Shown piece after piece: positions 23,506-36,408 of a stretch of DNA of 64,000 bases. Position 1 is the stretch's first letter; each line of letters starts with the position of its first letter. The translations under genes were made by a program, and so were the position numbers. Source of the stretch: Leptodactylus fallax (Eukaryota > Chordata > Amphibia > Anura > Leptodactylidae); assembly GCA_947044405.1 (NCBI GenBank), contig CAMRHE010000168.1, positions 744,501 through 808,500 on the forward strand, written 5' to 3'. The notes under the pieces were generated by a model that saw only the letters and a list, made by a program, of their open reading frames with translations, was not told where the DNA came from and did no database searches.

Positions 23506-25037
23506 ATGCGGTCAAAGGAGCTCTCCATGCAGGTGAAACAAGCCATCCTTAAAGGGGTATTCCCATGAACATAACCATATCTATATTTGTAGATAACTAA
23601 AAGTTAAATATTTTTGCAAATATAAGTAGTTAAAAATTCTGCAGAGTTTCAAAGATTTCCTCTAACTATCTTAGTGGTGACAGTCTGTTGTCTTGATCGG
23701 TTGCCAATGGATACGACCACAAATGCAGAAACTTTATATGGTCTGGGACTTGTCAAAAACACAGCCATGATTTTCTTATTGTAGCTGTGCTATCAGGCAG
23801 GGACACTACATGTATCAGAAGATATTCCTGCCATGATAAGGAAACCATTGCTGATTTTCTGACCTTAGAAAGATCCTGCATTCATGTTCGTATCCATTAG
23901 CAACTGATCAAGACAACAAGACTGTGACCATAAGATATTTAGAGAAAATCTTTAAAACTCTGGAAAATGTTTAATTACTTATATTTGCAAAAATGTTTAA
24001 CTTTTAATTATCTACAAATTTAAAAATGGTTATGTTCATGGGAATACCCCTTTAAGCTGTGAAAACAGAAAAAACCCATCTGAGAAATTTCTACAATATT
24101 AGGAGTGGCAAAATCTACAGTTTGGTACATCTTGAGAAAGAAAGAAAGCAAGCACTGGTGAACGCATCAATGCAAAAACACCTGGACGCCCACAGAAGAC
24201 AACAGTGGTGGATGATCGCAGAATAATTTCCATGGTGAAGAGAAACTCCTTCACAACAGCCAACCAAGTGAACACTCTCCAGTATGTAGGCGTATCAATA
24301 TCTAAATCTACCATAAAGAGAAGACTGCATAAAAGTAAATACAGAGAGTTCACTGCACAGTGCAAGCCAGTCATAAGTCTCAAGAGTAAGAAGGCTAGAT
24401 TGGACTTTGCTAAAAAAAATAAAACATCTAAAAAGCCAGCACAGTTCTGGAAGAACATTCTTTGGACAGATGAAACCAAGATCAACCTCTAACAGAATGA
24501 TAGAAAGAAAAGTATGTCGAAGGCGTGGTACAGCTCATGATCCAAAGCATACCACATCATCTGTAAAACATGGCAGAGGCATTGTGATGGCTTGGGCATG
24601 CATGGCTGCCAGTGGCACTGGGTCACCAGTGTTTATTGATGATGTGACACAGGACAGAAGCAGCCGGATGAATTCTGAGGTATTCAGAGACATACTGTGT
24701 GCTCAAATCTGGCCAAACTGATTGGTCGGAGTTTCATAATATAGATGGACAATGACCCAAAACATAAAGCCAAAGCAACCCAGGAGTTTATTAAAGCAAA
24801 GAAGTGGAATATTCTTGAATGGCCAAGTCAGTCACCTGATCTCAACCCAATTGAGCATGCATTTCACTTGTTAAAGACTAAACTTCAGACAGAAAGGCCA
24901 CAAATAAACAACTGAAAACCGCTGCCCTAAAGGCCTGGCAGACCAGTAAAAAGGAGGAAAAACAGCGTCTGGAGATGTCCATGAGTTCAAGACTTCAGGC
25001 AGTCATTGCCAACAAAGGGTAAACAACCAAGTATTAG
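23506..25037 (+). pseudogene. Tc1-like transposase, split by a MITE and frameshifted
   Basis: The ATG is at 23506-23508 (MRSKELSMQVKQAIL). After about 15 codons the MITE at 23553-24051 interrupts it. The rest follows in shifted frames: KRRLHKSKYREFTAQCKPVI, then LWTDETKINL with the first catalytic Asp and an immediate stop near 24490. Next come KHGRGIVMAWACMAASGTGS, MDNDPKHKAKAT with the second Asp, and NPIEHAFHLLKT with the Glu. It ends with ANKG and a stop near 25020-25037. Several lesions besides the MITE show a long-dead copy. Confidence 0.9.
23553..24051. mobile_element. Foldback MITE (T2/Kolobok-like) inserted in the Tc1
   Basis: TTAA at 23549-23552 and 24052-24055 flank inverted ends AGGGGTATTCCCATGAACAT and its mirror. 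The two ~240-bp arms pair along most of the 499 bp (CTTGATCGGTTGCCAATGGA against TCCATTAGCAACTGATCAAG). A second copy lies at 51190-51686. The insertion postdates the Tc1. Confidence 0.93.
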
Positions 25038-25319
25038 AAATTAACATTTTATTTACAATCATTAATTTGTCCAATTACTTTTGAGCCCCTGTAATGAAGG
25101 GATTGTGTGTAATAAATGATTTAGTTCCTCACATTTTTATGCAATCATTTTGTTCAACCCACTGAATTAAAGCTGAAAGTCTGAACTTCAACTGCATTGT
25201 GGTAATGTACAGAACTGAAATTAGAAAAATGTTGTCTCTGTCCAAATATTTATGGACTTAACTGTAGGTTATAAAATGTTGCATAAAGACCAAAGTACAA
25301 AAAAAAAAAAAACCACCAC

Positions 25320-25715
25320 AACAACAAACTTTGAGACTGATGCCATCTGTCCCATACTGCAGGAATAATTCCTTCCAAACTTTAAATAGGACAGTAAGAA
25401 TAAATCTCAGAATCCTAGTTTCCATAACCTGTGATATTGTTACTTTCAAGGAAGGCATCCAGTCCCTTCTTGAACTTGTGATGGCTGATAACTTGTACAA
25501 CATCCTGTGGTAGTGAATTCCATAATTTCACTGCTCTAGGATGATGGTGAAAACTTTGTACCTGTAGACAGAGTATGCCCCCTTGTTACGGCTACATACC
25601 TAAGTGTGAAGAGATCATTGGAACAATATCTGTACTGTTCATTCATATATATGTACATTGTAAATACTGTAGGTCTCCCCTAAACCATTTTTTTCCCAAA
25701 TTGAATAACAGCAAC
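25320..25715. repeat. Interspersed repeat remnant, class uncertain
   Basis: Contains GGCATCCAGTCCCTTCTTGA, AGTGAATTCCATAATTTCAC and ATGCCCCCTTGT, a sequence I recognise as widely repeated in amphibian genomes. I cannot assign a class. Confidence 0.45.
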
Positions 25716-25813
25716 CCGTTTTTTTTTTCTCCTTACACAGTTCTGCCTCTCTACAAATCACTAGAGTTCAGATCTAGCAATTATATGGGCCAGTACATCA
25801 CCAACAGTACTTT

Positions 25814-26018
25814 GAGGCTAAGGCCCACGTTGTGGAAACGCAGCTTTTTTTGTTGCAAAATTTGAGCCAAAGCCAAGACGGGCTACAAAAGGAAAGAGAA
25901 ATATATAGGAAGCACTTATACTTCTACCTTCTGCTCAATCAATTCATGACTTTGGCTCACAAAAACGCAGTAAAATCTGCAACTAAAAAGCTGTGTTTCT
26001 GCAGCATGGGGCCTTAAG
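25814..26018. repeat. Foldback MITE of the GGCTAAGGCCC type
   Basis: AGGCTAAGGCCCACGTTGTG at the left mirrors CATGGGGCCTTAAGCCT at the right. GAAACGCAGCTTTTTTTGTTGC mirrors GCAACTAAAAAGCTGTGTTTC. Relatives lie at 27750-27960 and about 28130-28195. Confidence 0.65.
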
Positions 26019-27745
26019 CCTGAGACTTTTTTTTTTTTTTTTACTTTCACTATTTTTACTTATACACCTCACTGATTGGTGACACTTCCTATTTAAAGGG
26101 GTATTCTGGTAAAACGTATCCACTGGGGGCATAGCTGGGGGAGGAAGGGTGCATCAGGGACATGTGCCCCTGATGGTGAATGCCAGAAAGGAAAGGACAC
26201 CAACAAGCCACTTTCACTGGTCTTTCATTTTTGACCCACTGATCCATTTATAACGGTTGTAACTCAGATGTCAATCAGTTTTACATCCATTTAAAACTGG
26301 TCCACTGATTTTTATTGCATCCGTGTGGCAAGGCCATCGCAACAGATCAGAGGAACAGAGGTCCCACCTCTCCCAAGTTCCCCTGTTCCCTGGCTCCATT
26401 GAATTCTTTGGAACTGGTGGAGACATTTCATGACTGTACTCAGCTTTTCTTTGTTAGCTCTTTGAGATTGATGCAACGGTAGTGTGCACACACAAACACC
26501 ACATTATTCACATTGGTACACTCGGGAACCCCTGTTCTCGGTATTTGACCACTGAGTCACCCACCTTTATCCAGTAAATAGGGAATAATTTGTAATCATT
26601 ATAATTCCTCATCAAAACCAAGGCAAACCTTCTGTGAATTACAGTAGTAGTAAAGAGGATGGGATTTAACACATACTGTGGAAAAAAAAAACCTCAGCAT
26701 TTCAATTATTGCTGTAGATAACATGGTGATTTTCAACCTTTGCAATGAAAGCTGCTCTAATCGCAGGGGTTAAACCCAAGGCAAACTCGTGATCTGTAAG
26801 GAACTAGTTTTCTAACTGATTGACTTTTCCTCAAGTTTGTCCTCAACTCTCAAGATAGTAATGGACACCTTTGGTACTCAGCCACATGGAGCTTTCATCT
26901 TGTGAAACAACAATAGATTAATGTGTTACTTGTCTTGACTGAACCCGAAACTGAATTCTACAGATGAAAATGACTCAAGGAGCTCAAACTCTTAATTTCG
27001 AGACAGTTTGATGCTTTTAATGCCTTTGATTCCACCGCAGAATCAACTTGTAATTTCAGTAGCAAGGACACTAATCCAATACCTACATGATTCTTAGTAC
27101 TGTGCCATACAAACTACCTAGTTAATTTCACTCCCAAAATTAAGCTGTTTTTTTTTCCCCTCCCTTATAGCATTTTTTGTGTGTGGCAGTGCTACTTTTC
27201 AAATATTACAGTTGGCACAGTTAAAGGCATAATCTGCATAAAATATTCAAAATCCATTCTCCTAGTTACATACTTCACTTCTCTCATGCCTTCCGTCTTT
27301 TATTTTAACCCTGATAAGGAGAGTATTTGGCCTGGAAGAACAATTGCGTTTGCATACACAGCTTCTTTCCTGTCCCTTCTTTCAGCGCTACCACTTATTA
27401 GCAAGCTTTATTACAAGGACTTTATTAACTAAAGTAGTTTCTGGCAGCTGAAGCAGTTTTATACTTGTTTTTTCCTTAGGAGACAGTCATATAGGACTCT
27501 TGCTGGTAATTCAAGACTGGAGTAATCCCAAAGCTGTCAATTAAAATACAGCTATTGATAGATTTTCCTGTATGCAGTATATGGGGTTTGTTTACTGCCC
27601 TGCAGGTGCTACTGTTACTGTTGCTGCCAATGGACAACATCAAGATGGTAAATATACTGCTTCTTCACAATAAGCAACAGGAGAGACAACTTATCTATAT
27701 GATTTATATGGATTAAGGTAACCAAAAATAAACTTTAAAATTTAA
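26019..27745. other. Non-coding DNA
   Basis: A solo TTAA-type end (TTTAAAGGGGTATTCTGG) lies at about 26093-26110. The rest looks like ordinary intronic sequence. Confidence 0.4.
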
Positions 27746-27747
27746 GT

Positions 27748-28195
27748 TAGTCTAAAGGCCCCATGTTGCGGAAAAACTGCTTTTTTGTTGTAGATTTTGC
27801 TGCTTTTTTTTGAGACAAAGTCAGGAGAGGATTGAGCAGAAGGGCTTGTATAACAACTTCCTTTATATTTCCCACTCCTTTTGAAGCCACTCCTAACTTT
27901 GGGTTAAAAAGACGCAGCAAAATCTGCAACAAAAAAAAGCTGTCACCACAGCGTTTTACACTCACTGCAAAGTGTATGGGATTCTAGCGAATCCACCCAC
28001 ACATTGTGGAAAAATATGCGCAGCAGACATACTACTATTTTCAATACCGTCGAAATTTTTGAAATCACAGCATGTCAATTATACCTACTGAAACTCCGGT
28101 GGTTTCCCTATAGGTATAATGGAAGCAGAAAGTCTGCACAGGAAACCTGTGAAAAGCGCTGCAGCCTGCTATGTGGGGCCTTAGCCTTAGATAGA
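27748..28195. repeat. GGCCCCATGTTGCGG foldback MITEs
   Basis: AAGGCCCCATGTTGCGGAAA and TGTTGTAGATTTTGCTGC are mirrored by GCAGCAAAATCTGCAACA. A second, partly overlapping piece ends GCTATGTGGGGCCTTAGCC near 28190. Confidence 0.55.
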
Positions 28196-28535
28196 CTTTT
28201 TTCCGATTAAAGTAAATTTTGCAAAGTATAGAACAACCAGTGTACAACTGAAGCATTGTAGATTGTCAAAACATCAGCTAATGTAGGCACAAGATTTTGA
28301 TAAATAATTAAATTTTTTTTTTTTTTTTTTTTTAATACAAAAGATTTTTTTTTCTTGCCATTGAAAAGGGATTTAATGTACCAAAAAGGCCAGTTATGAT
28401 TGGTGGGGTTCCCCTGCATCAATCACCTGTTCTCGGCACAGTGTACAGAGCTTGAAACTGACAAATTGTCACATTGTGCTCAGATTCTCTCTCAAATTAA
28501 TTACTTATCTGAATATCAAAAAAAATTTTTTAACC
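28196..28535. other. Non-coding DNA with a T-tract
   Basis: A run of about 20 T at 28313-28333; nothing else. Confidence 0.4.
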
Positions 28536-28920
28536 ACTTCCCGACATATGTATGTCAATGTCAGGAGGTGGGCTTGAGTCCGCCATACACAGCGGGTGTG
28601 AGTTGTCTTATACAGCAGGTGCCTGCCACTAACAGCAGCAAACTGTGACAGCACCAGTCATGGATGTTAACCACTTAGATGCTGCAGTCTAAGCTGTTTA
28701 GGTGCCTAGGCACTGCCATATTACAAAGAACTGCCACCCCCAGATCGTCATAAGGGGGTGGCAATCCGTTATCATGACAGCCGAGAACCTATCAAAGCCT
28801 CCTGGGTTTCTCATTATGGAGCTTGTAATATACTCTGCTAGAGGTAGGGTGTAATATATGTACAGTAAATGTACATGATACTGCAATACAGAAGTATTGT
28901 AGTTTATTGTACAAATCCTC
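28536..28920. repeat. CCACTTCCCGACAT-type interspersed repeat
   Basis: AACCACTTCCCGACATATGT opens a sequence of a type common in frogs. It has an internal stem CTGCCACCCCCAGATCGTCA and its near-mirror at 28730-28765. Borders are uncertain. Confidence 0.4.
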
Positions 28921-29522
28921 GATTAAACCAGAACTTATTTTCCTCGTTATGCACCAGCACGGATCACAGGATCATAATGGCAGAAATATTCCTCCCTTGG
29001 ATATTTTTCGGGGTACCAGGTGGGGATATCCACTGTCCATCCTCCTTTTTAATTTGTCTCTAAATTCCCTACACCACCATCTCACTACTGATACCTATTT
29101 CACCGTTATCTGCATGGATAGGGAACTCCATGTTGCAGCATATGCAGACAATTTACTACTAATGGTATTTGATCCCAAACATGCCTAGAGACCACTGCTT
29201 GACCACCTAGCCCATCTTGGTAGATTGTCAGGTTATACACTGAATCTGGGCAAAATAGAGGTGCTCTTATTACAGGGTCTAAGCAACTCTCTGTGGGCAT
29301 TTAGTTTTCCATTCACATGGTGTACTACATTGTTACCCTATCTAGGGGTATCAATTACCATGGATCTCGCTAAACTACATCAGATAAACGTCAGCCCATA
29401 TAGAACTTCTCAGGAGGCCACGCTTAACAGGTGGAAATCCCACACCCTGTCCTTTTAAGGGAGCTAGTTTATTGAAAATGTGTGAATTTCACAAACTCTT
29501 ACCACTTACAATTGCCAACCCC
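28921..29522 (+). mobile_element. L1-like LINE, reverse transcriptase fragment
   Basis: Reading frames give FRGTRWGYPLSILLFNLSLN (RT motif B region, normally GxRQGCPLSPLLF). Next comes AAYADNLLLMVFDP, motif C, in which the second catalytic Asp of YADD is Asn. Then SGYTLNLGKIEVLL and YLGVSI, followed by NRWKSHTLSF with frame breaks. It is a dead palm/thumb fragment of an L1/Tx1-type element. The rest of the ORF continues at 29935. Confidence 0.72.
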
Positions 29523-29934
29523 TGTAATAGTACGGCAGTTGTCGGGTATTTAAATATGGCAGCTTCTCAGGAGCTGAGCGACCACCATAACCTCCCCCCC
29601 TGCTGTCTCGGTCATAGTTGACCAATGTACCATTTACCTGGTGGAACATGGGCACCGCCATTTTGAGGTGGATTACAAGCTCCCCAGAACAAAATCCTAT
29701 TGAAGGCTCCTATGCTTTTCTGACATAGATTTCTATTACAGGCTGCTGCATGCAGCCTGTAATAGATGTATTGCGATTTTACAATGCATTGCATTGATTA
29801 GACTTCCTGGCGTAAAAAAAAAAAAAAAAAAAAAGACCTGGGGTTAACACTTAAAAAAAACAAACTGAAAACAACTGTATAAATTTGATATCATCATCTT
29901 GTACCGACTCATAAAATATAGATGACGTCAAAAA
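29523..29934. repeat. DNA repeat inserted in the L1-like element
   Basis: TAGTACGGCAGTTGTCGGGT, a perfect palindrome TATTACAGGCTGC/TGCATGCAGCCTGTAATA around 29732-29763, and an A20 tract at 29813-29834 separate the two L1 pieces. Family unassigned. Confidence 0.5.
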
Positions 29935-30370
29935 TTAAATATGGAAAAATGCCTGTGGCAGGAGGGGCGTCAAATATAATTTGGCAGCACTTCTACGGGT
30001 GGTCAGGGATTGGTTCTATGGCACTTCTGTTTATGCCCATACATCCCTGAAACAATTTTTATGTCTCGACGTATGTCTCTCAAATTTATTACATCAATGA
30101 TCTGAACAACTGCCCTCCCAGGCAAGAACAAAGCCTTTGCTTCTTGCTATCTCAATGGCCTTGAACAAAATAGTTTGTTAGGAATCTTCAGTACCAGGAT
30201 GGATAGGCCCATTGTGTGTTCGGAGAGCGACTGAGGGCGGATCTCTGTACAGTGAGGGACATTCTTCTCCCTTCGGAGAAGCACCCCTTAACAATCCCAG
30301 AACTTCCCAGAAGTTTAATTCCCATCTGTGACCATATCATTTTCCCTTTATTTTCAAGTCACACATTAGC
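29935..30370 (+). mobile_element. L1-like LINE, C-terminal fragment
   Basis: It reads WKNACGRRG, then VRDWFYGTSVYAHTSLKQFL, the region after the thumb of L1 ORF2, then degrades. It has the same strand as 28921-29522 and continues it. Confidence 0.55.
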
Positions 30371-30934
30371 TTCACCATGCCAATCCAGAGAATACAGGTA
30401 ACATGTCCTTTTGGCTGCACAGTTAACGCCTTAAAAATGCCTGTAAGAAATTCACGCAAATGCAATTTTTCTCTAATTCCACCTCATTCTGAATTTTTTT
30501 TCCAGCTTCCCAGTATATCATACAGAATATTAAATTGTAGCATTACAAAAGTACAATTTCTCTAATGAATCTCTAATAAGGCTCTGTGAACGGAAAGTTA
30601 TGGCTTTTAGAAGGCAGGGAATAAAAATGGAAAATCGAAGAATGGTTTCAGCTGGAAGGGGATAATCAGATCCACAATTCAGTGACCAACATGTACTGCA
30701 GTCACTGTAAGATGGTATATAGCACTCAAACACCACTATATAATGCTTAAATAACTTTTTTTCATTTAAATTTCTTTTATTAAAAAAAAAAAAAAAAAAA
30801 CCTCTGTTTAGAAGTGTCAATATTAGAGATGTGAATTCTAACTCAACCACAAATCTGTGGATATGAACTCGCATCATCATATAGATTAATGATGCTGTAA
30901 AGTTCAGGTCAGTGTTGCCACGTTGGCCCAGGAT
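30371..30934. other. Non-coding DNA
   Basis: An A-tract at 30781-30800; nothing recognised. Confidence 0.4.
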
Positions 30935-32425
30935 GTGTATCTGTAATTTATTAATAGAAAGCACTGATGCAAACAATACTAAAACTTAACATTTAAAATA
31001 TATAGGTCCCTAAATCTGAATCAACCATCATAAACATGCCACTCTATAGAGTATCATGTTATAGCAGGTACATATAAAATCACCACCATAGAAAGTTGTA
31101 TATTATGTCAGCTATATAAATAAATAATGAAACGATTTTACCAATATCTGAAGACGGGAGTAAACCAACAGGTGAGGGTGCATCACAGGAGGAAGAACCA
31201 CAATCCCTAGTCCTCCCCCTAAAACACTCTCCCTTACACCCCAAATGACTCCCGCCTTAACAAGGGTAGTACCAAACTGACCCTAAAAGGTGACCCTAAT
31301 TATCCCTAGTCCCTACGTGTTTCCTAGTACAGTAGCGCACCAATCATCAGGGGACTTTCTAGACTATTCATAGACTCCAATATTCTTGTTCAAAGAAAAT
31401 GTATAAATGCTGCCTACAGTGGTAAATCAAAACAAATCAAATAAAACCCCGCAATGGAGGAAGAGAGCTATCTGACTCCATGTATGACAATGGTAGCAAA
31501 ATCCCTACATCTTAGGGCATGTTATATAGCAAAGGGCTCCACCCCCTAACTCAGGTGGGCCCAAACTCACATGGATGATGTTCAAGATTGGCGCCAAAAC
31601 CGGCGCACAATGATAACGTCACTTGCGGGACCACGTCATCTCTATTATACTGAAATTGATACATCCATTTCATCGCTGTGCGCATGCGTGAATTAAAAAT
31701 ATCGTGCATGCGCACATTCTACCAGTCTCGGACCAATCATAATACACTAAAAACGAGCATGCGCAATGAGGTGAACTTATAGCCACACCCCTGATATGCG
31801 CGTCGGCCAGGAGGATTGTTCAATTACCTTCTCCTCACACTGGCACGTACCTAAATCCAAAGACGCTTCCTACAGTCACCCGGCAACAAACTGGTTGCTA
31901 GGTAACAGAACGCTTAAGGATACTGCACCTGGAGAGGCCTGATCAGCCTGCCATCCAGATCAGTAAGCTCCAGAACATTAAAAGCTCGACTTTATCAGAA
32001 AAATAACAGCCGCGAATAATATACAATAGGCATTCTCTGAGGTTCAAAGAACCTAACAAGCAGAATGAGAAAACATATACATCGGGACAAAATATACCAC
32101 TAAGTTCAAAATCACAAAACTGACAAAATACCGAGACCGGTAGAATGTGCACATGCGCGATATTTTCAATTCGCGCATGCGCACAGTGATGAAATGGATT
32201 GTGGTTCTTCCTCCTGTGATGCGCCCTCACCTGTTGGTTTACTCCTGTCTTCAGATATTGGTAAGATCGTTTCATTATTTATTTATATAGCTGCCATAAT
32301 ATACAACTTTCTATGGTGGTGATTTTATATGTACCTATATATGGACCTATATATTTTAAATTATTAAATGTTAAGTTTTAATATTGTTTGCATCAGTGCT
32401 TTCTATTCATGATTAATTATCTGCT
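30935..32425. mobile_element. Large inverted-repeat element, about 1.5 kb
   Basis: The left arm runs 30945-31207 (AGAAAGCACTGATGCAAACA, AACTTAACATTTAAAATATA, CCACCATAGAAAGTTGTATA, ATCTGAAGACGGGAGTAAAC, CACAGGAGGAAGAACCACAA). The right arm at 32200-32415 is its mirror. The right arm continues inward (CATTTCATCACTGTGCGCAT inverted) without a break. The left counterpart of that part lies at 31665-31730 after a 450-bp interruption, and the left arm also has about 60 extra bases near 31015-31075. The centre has no clear coding frame. No target duplication was identified. A DNA transposon or Penelope-type inverted copy are both possible. Confidence 0.7.
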
Positions 32426-32956
32426 GCAATTGGTGTATTGCTTTGCCTAATGATATAGCATTCTACACTTCTGCTCCTTATTTGCTTTTTGTGGTATCCG
32501 TAATATAACTTACTGTATACGTGGAGTCATTTTGCACATATACTGTATACGAGTCTTTACATACAGCCAGGAGTTGTATCTAATGACAAGTATTCAATGC
32601 AGTATCGATTTTGACATACAATGTATTCAAGATGGTCTCAGACATCAAGACGCCCAACTTTCACTTTGATATGATGAAATTAACAATCTTAAAGTGGTTG
32701 TCTTGTTAAGATAGCAAGCTAAGCTATATAGGCATACTAGAGAGACTGCCCCCATTCAGAATTCCTCTATTAGCCACAGCAAAGGGACATCCACAAATAG
32801 AAGCTGTCACACTGTATTATATGGTTGATCATCCAGCTACTTCATGGAAAATGTGTGGCAACCTGCACTTGGTCAAGAGCGGTTTGAAGCCAGACCTGCA
32901 ATGATCAGCTGATTCACCAGTCCAGCTTCTATTTTAATGGAGTCATTTGAAGTAAA
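32426..32956. other. Non-coding DNA
   Basis: TTAA at 32699-32702 followed by AGTGGTTGTCTTG looks like a solo T2-like end; no right partner was found. Confidence 0.35.
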
Positions 32957-32958
32957 TA

Positions 32959-34348
<1,390 letters not shown>

Positions 34349-34350
34349 TA

Positions 34351-35255
34351 TAAAGTATAGTAATATACTACGTAGTTGAACTATTCTCGTTCTCACTTTT
34401 TCCCCTCAGTTTGTAAAATCACTGGAGCCCATTCACAAAAATAATGTCACCGCTTGGAAACCACTACTACATACAGTATGCAATTACCTTCTCTAAAAGA
34501 ACAAGTGGCTATCATTTTACATGATTTACAGATGGAGAGGTGGAAATTTGCATACAGAAGCAGAAATAACTTCAGTCACCATTTCAAAACATATGTAAGT
34601 GCCAGCTGTCTGGAATATGCCATATTGTAGATTGTGCAATTGCTACAGATTACATGCCTTCATCTCAAGATTACACACATCACATGGTGTTAGTGGGATG
34701 CTGCTACGTGAGAAGAAGCAATGCCATTGTACACAGTATACGACATGAGACAGCATAAAGATCATTCATGTTTATAGTGTTATAACAGACAGGTGAATTT
34801 AGGGCCTTATCAGAAAATATACCGCCATATAACAAGCTATGGGCAACATCAGTCTTATTTTTACTATAATGTAATACAATGGCAAATGTTGAAGACACCC
34901 TCTATGGACTTCTGCCCTTTATGTACACAGTACTTACAAGAATGTCACTGTATGGACACATGAGTTTTCAATGACTTATGTTGTCTTCTCAGATAGGATA
35001 ACACAGTGCAGAAAGTCAAGTTAAACAGTGTTACATCTGTATGTGTAAACAAATATTCAGTAGAGTTGCCCAAAACTTAAGGGCAGTTAAATTTCAATTT
35101 GCGACATGCCTGTTACAATGAGACCCTTTCATTGACTGAAGGATGGCATTTTACTAAAGCCAGATAACCCCTTTAATGAAATGGCGCTGACTTAATGCAA
35201 CTTTTGATTTTCTGGCAGCATGTGTGTCAGTAATAAATTTTGTAATATACCTTTA
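34351..35255. other. Non-coding DNA
   Basis: Nothing recognised. Confidence 0.4.
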
Positions 35256-35259
35256 TTAA

Positions 35260-35940
35260 AAGGGATTGTGTGGGATAAAATAAAAAAAATTAACCCTAAA
35301 CTAAACCCCCTCCCCCCGCCTAACTTCTAATTTGCTTACTATAAAAAAAATAAAAAAAGTCTATAAATTACAGAGATTGCCAGGGCGGCACACATTCTGA
35401 TATTCCAGTGATGTTCCGTTTCCGGAAACAGAACGTCACCAATACTCTCCCATCATACTTTCCTGTATTCATTCTTCTGCGAACGAAACGCCACTTCCTT
35501 CTTCTCTGCCTGCGCAGTAGAGCCTATTGCGCAATCACCTGAAGACGAAGAGAAGAAGCCTGGTTGGCTCTATTGCGCAGGCACCGCAGAAGTCCACAGA
35601 AGAAGGAACCGGTGGGACAGAAGATAGTGATCTCCAGGACACAGAAGACAGCCAAGTATGATGGGATGAGATGAAGTGGGCTGAGTTAGTTAGGTAGGTA
35701 GGGCTAGTAGTCCATGGGCAAGCTAGGGAAACAGGGAGGGGGTGTGAGAGATGGAGGGGAAGGGAGAGCTAAGACAGCAGGAAGCTAGCTACTCATGTAA
35801 ACAAATGCTGAAGATGTCAGGAGTTCCCTGCCAGGGAAATCACTCAAAACACTGCTAAAGGTATTTGGTGCACTTATTAACCCATTAATAGCACCAAAAT
35901 ACATTGTTTAAAGAAAAGTGTTTTTGCCCGGAAAACTGCT
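35260..35940. repeat. TTAA-flanked MITE, same family as 58259-58857
   Basis: TTAA at 35256-35259 and 35941-35944. Ends AAGGGATTGTGTGGGATAAA and TTTTTGCCCGGAAAACTGCT. The inner CACTTATTAACCCATTAATAGCAC matches the inverted 58.3-kb copy (GTGCTGTTAATGGGTTAATA). A GC-richer centre has CTGCGCAGTAGAGCC and its mirror. Confidence 0.75.
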
Positions 35941-35944
35941 TTAA

Positions 35945-36404
35945 TAAATTTTGGCTCCTTTCTGTGAAATCCTGCATTTCCTGATTCTTTCCCTTGCTTC
36001 TCTATTGAGAGCTGTACGCTGCATCTCATAGTGTATGTATAATTTGTTAATGACACAAATGGTGCCAGAAAAGTCAAACGTGGTCTATGCTTTAAAGCTT
36101 TATCTATAAATTGTTTTTCTTCTAGATGTGCAATACGCACTCTACTTTTTATTTCCCTATATAGGTTCTGTCTGCAAATGCATCGTATTCACAAGGCAAC
36201 TGTACATAAAGATCCATATAAAAAACTGGACACTGCTGCTGGGCCCCCAGTGGGGTATATTAGGCTCTGCCATCAGATCCCATCCATCTTTGCTTTTTTC
36301 TGGTTCTCAGTTTCAGAAGGGAGTGGCAACACAGACTCCTCCCTGCCTCTTGCTATAATTTTATTTTGCATATACCATCCTTTGCTGGTTATCATTAATT
36401 CCCT
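35945..36404. repeat. Repeat related to the 4.1-kb foldback
   Basis: GGCTCCTTTCTGTGAAATCC and CCCTTGCTTCTCTATTGAGA match the arm at 4112-4207. The right side ends ATTCCCT before TTAA at 36405-36408. Confidence 0.5.
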
Positions 36405-36408
36405 TTAA

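Larger units (their letters stand above)
23156..25264 (+). mobile_element. Tc1-like element, family B, carrying a nested MITE
   Basis: Ends CAGTTAGGTCCATATATATT and AATATTTATGGACTTAACTG are flanked by TA at 23154-23155 and 25265-25266. It is 2109 bp including a 499-bp MITE and its extra TTAA, so about 1.6 kb itself. Confidence 0.93.

Noticed and set aside
31600..32200. CpG-island-like promoter suggested by GCGCATGCGC motifs
   Set aside because: The motifs are arms of the inverted-repeat element, so no promoter can be claimed.
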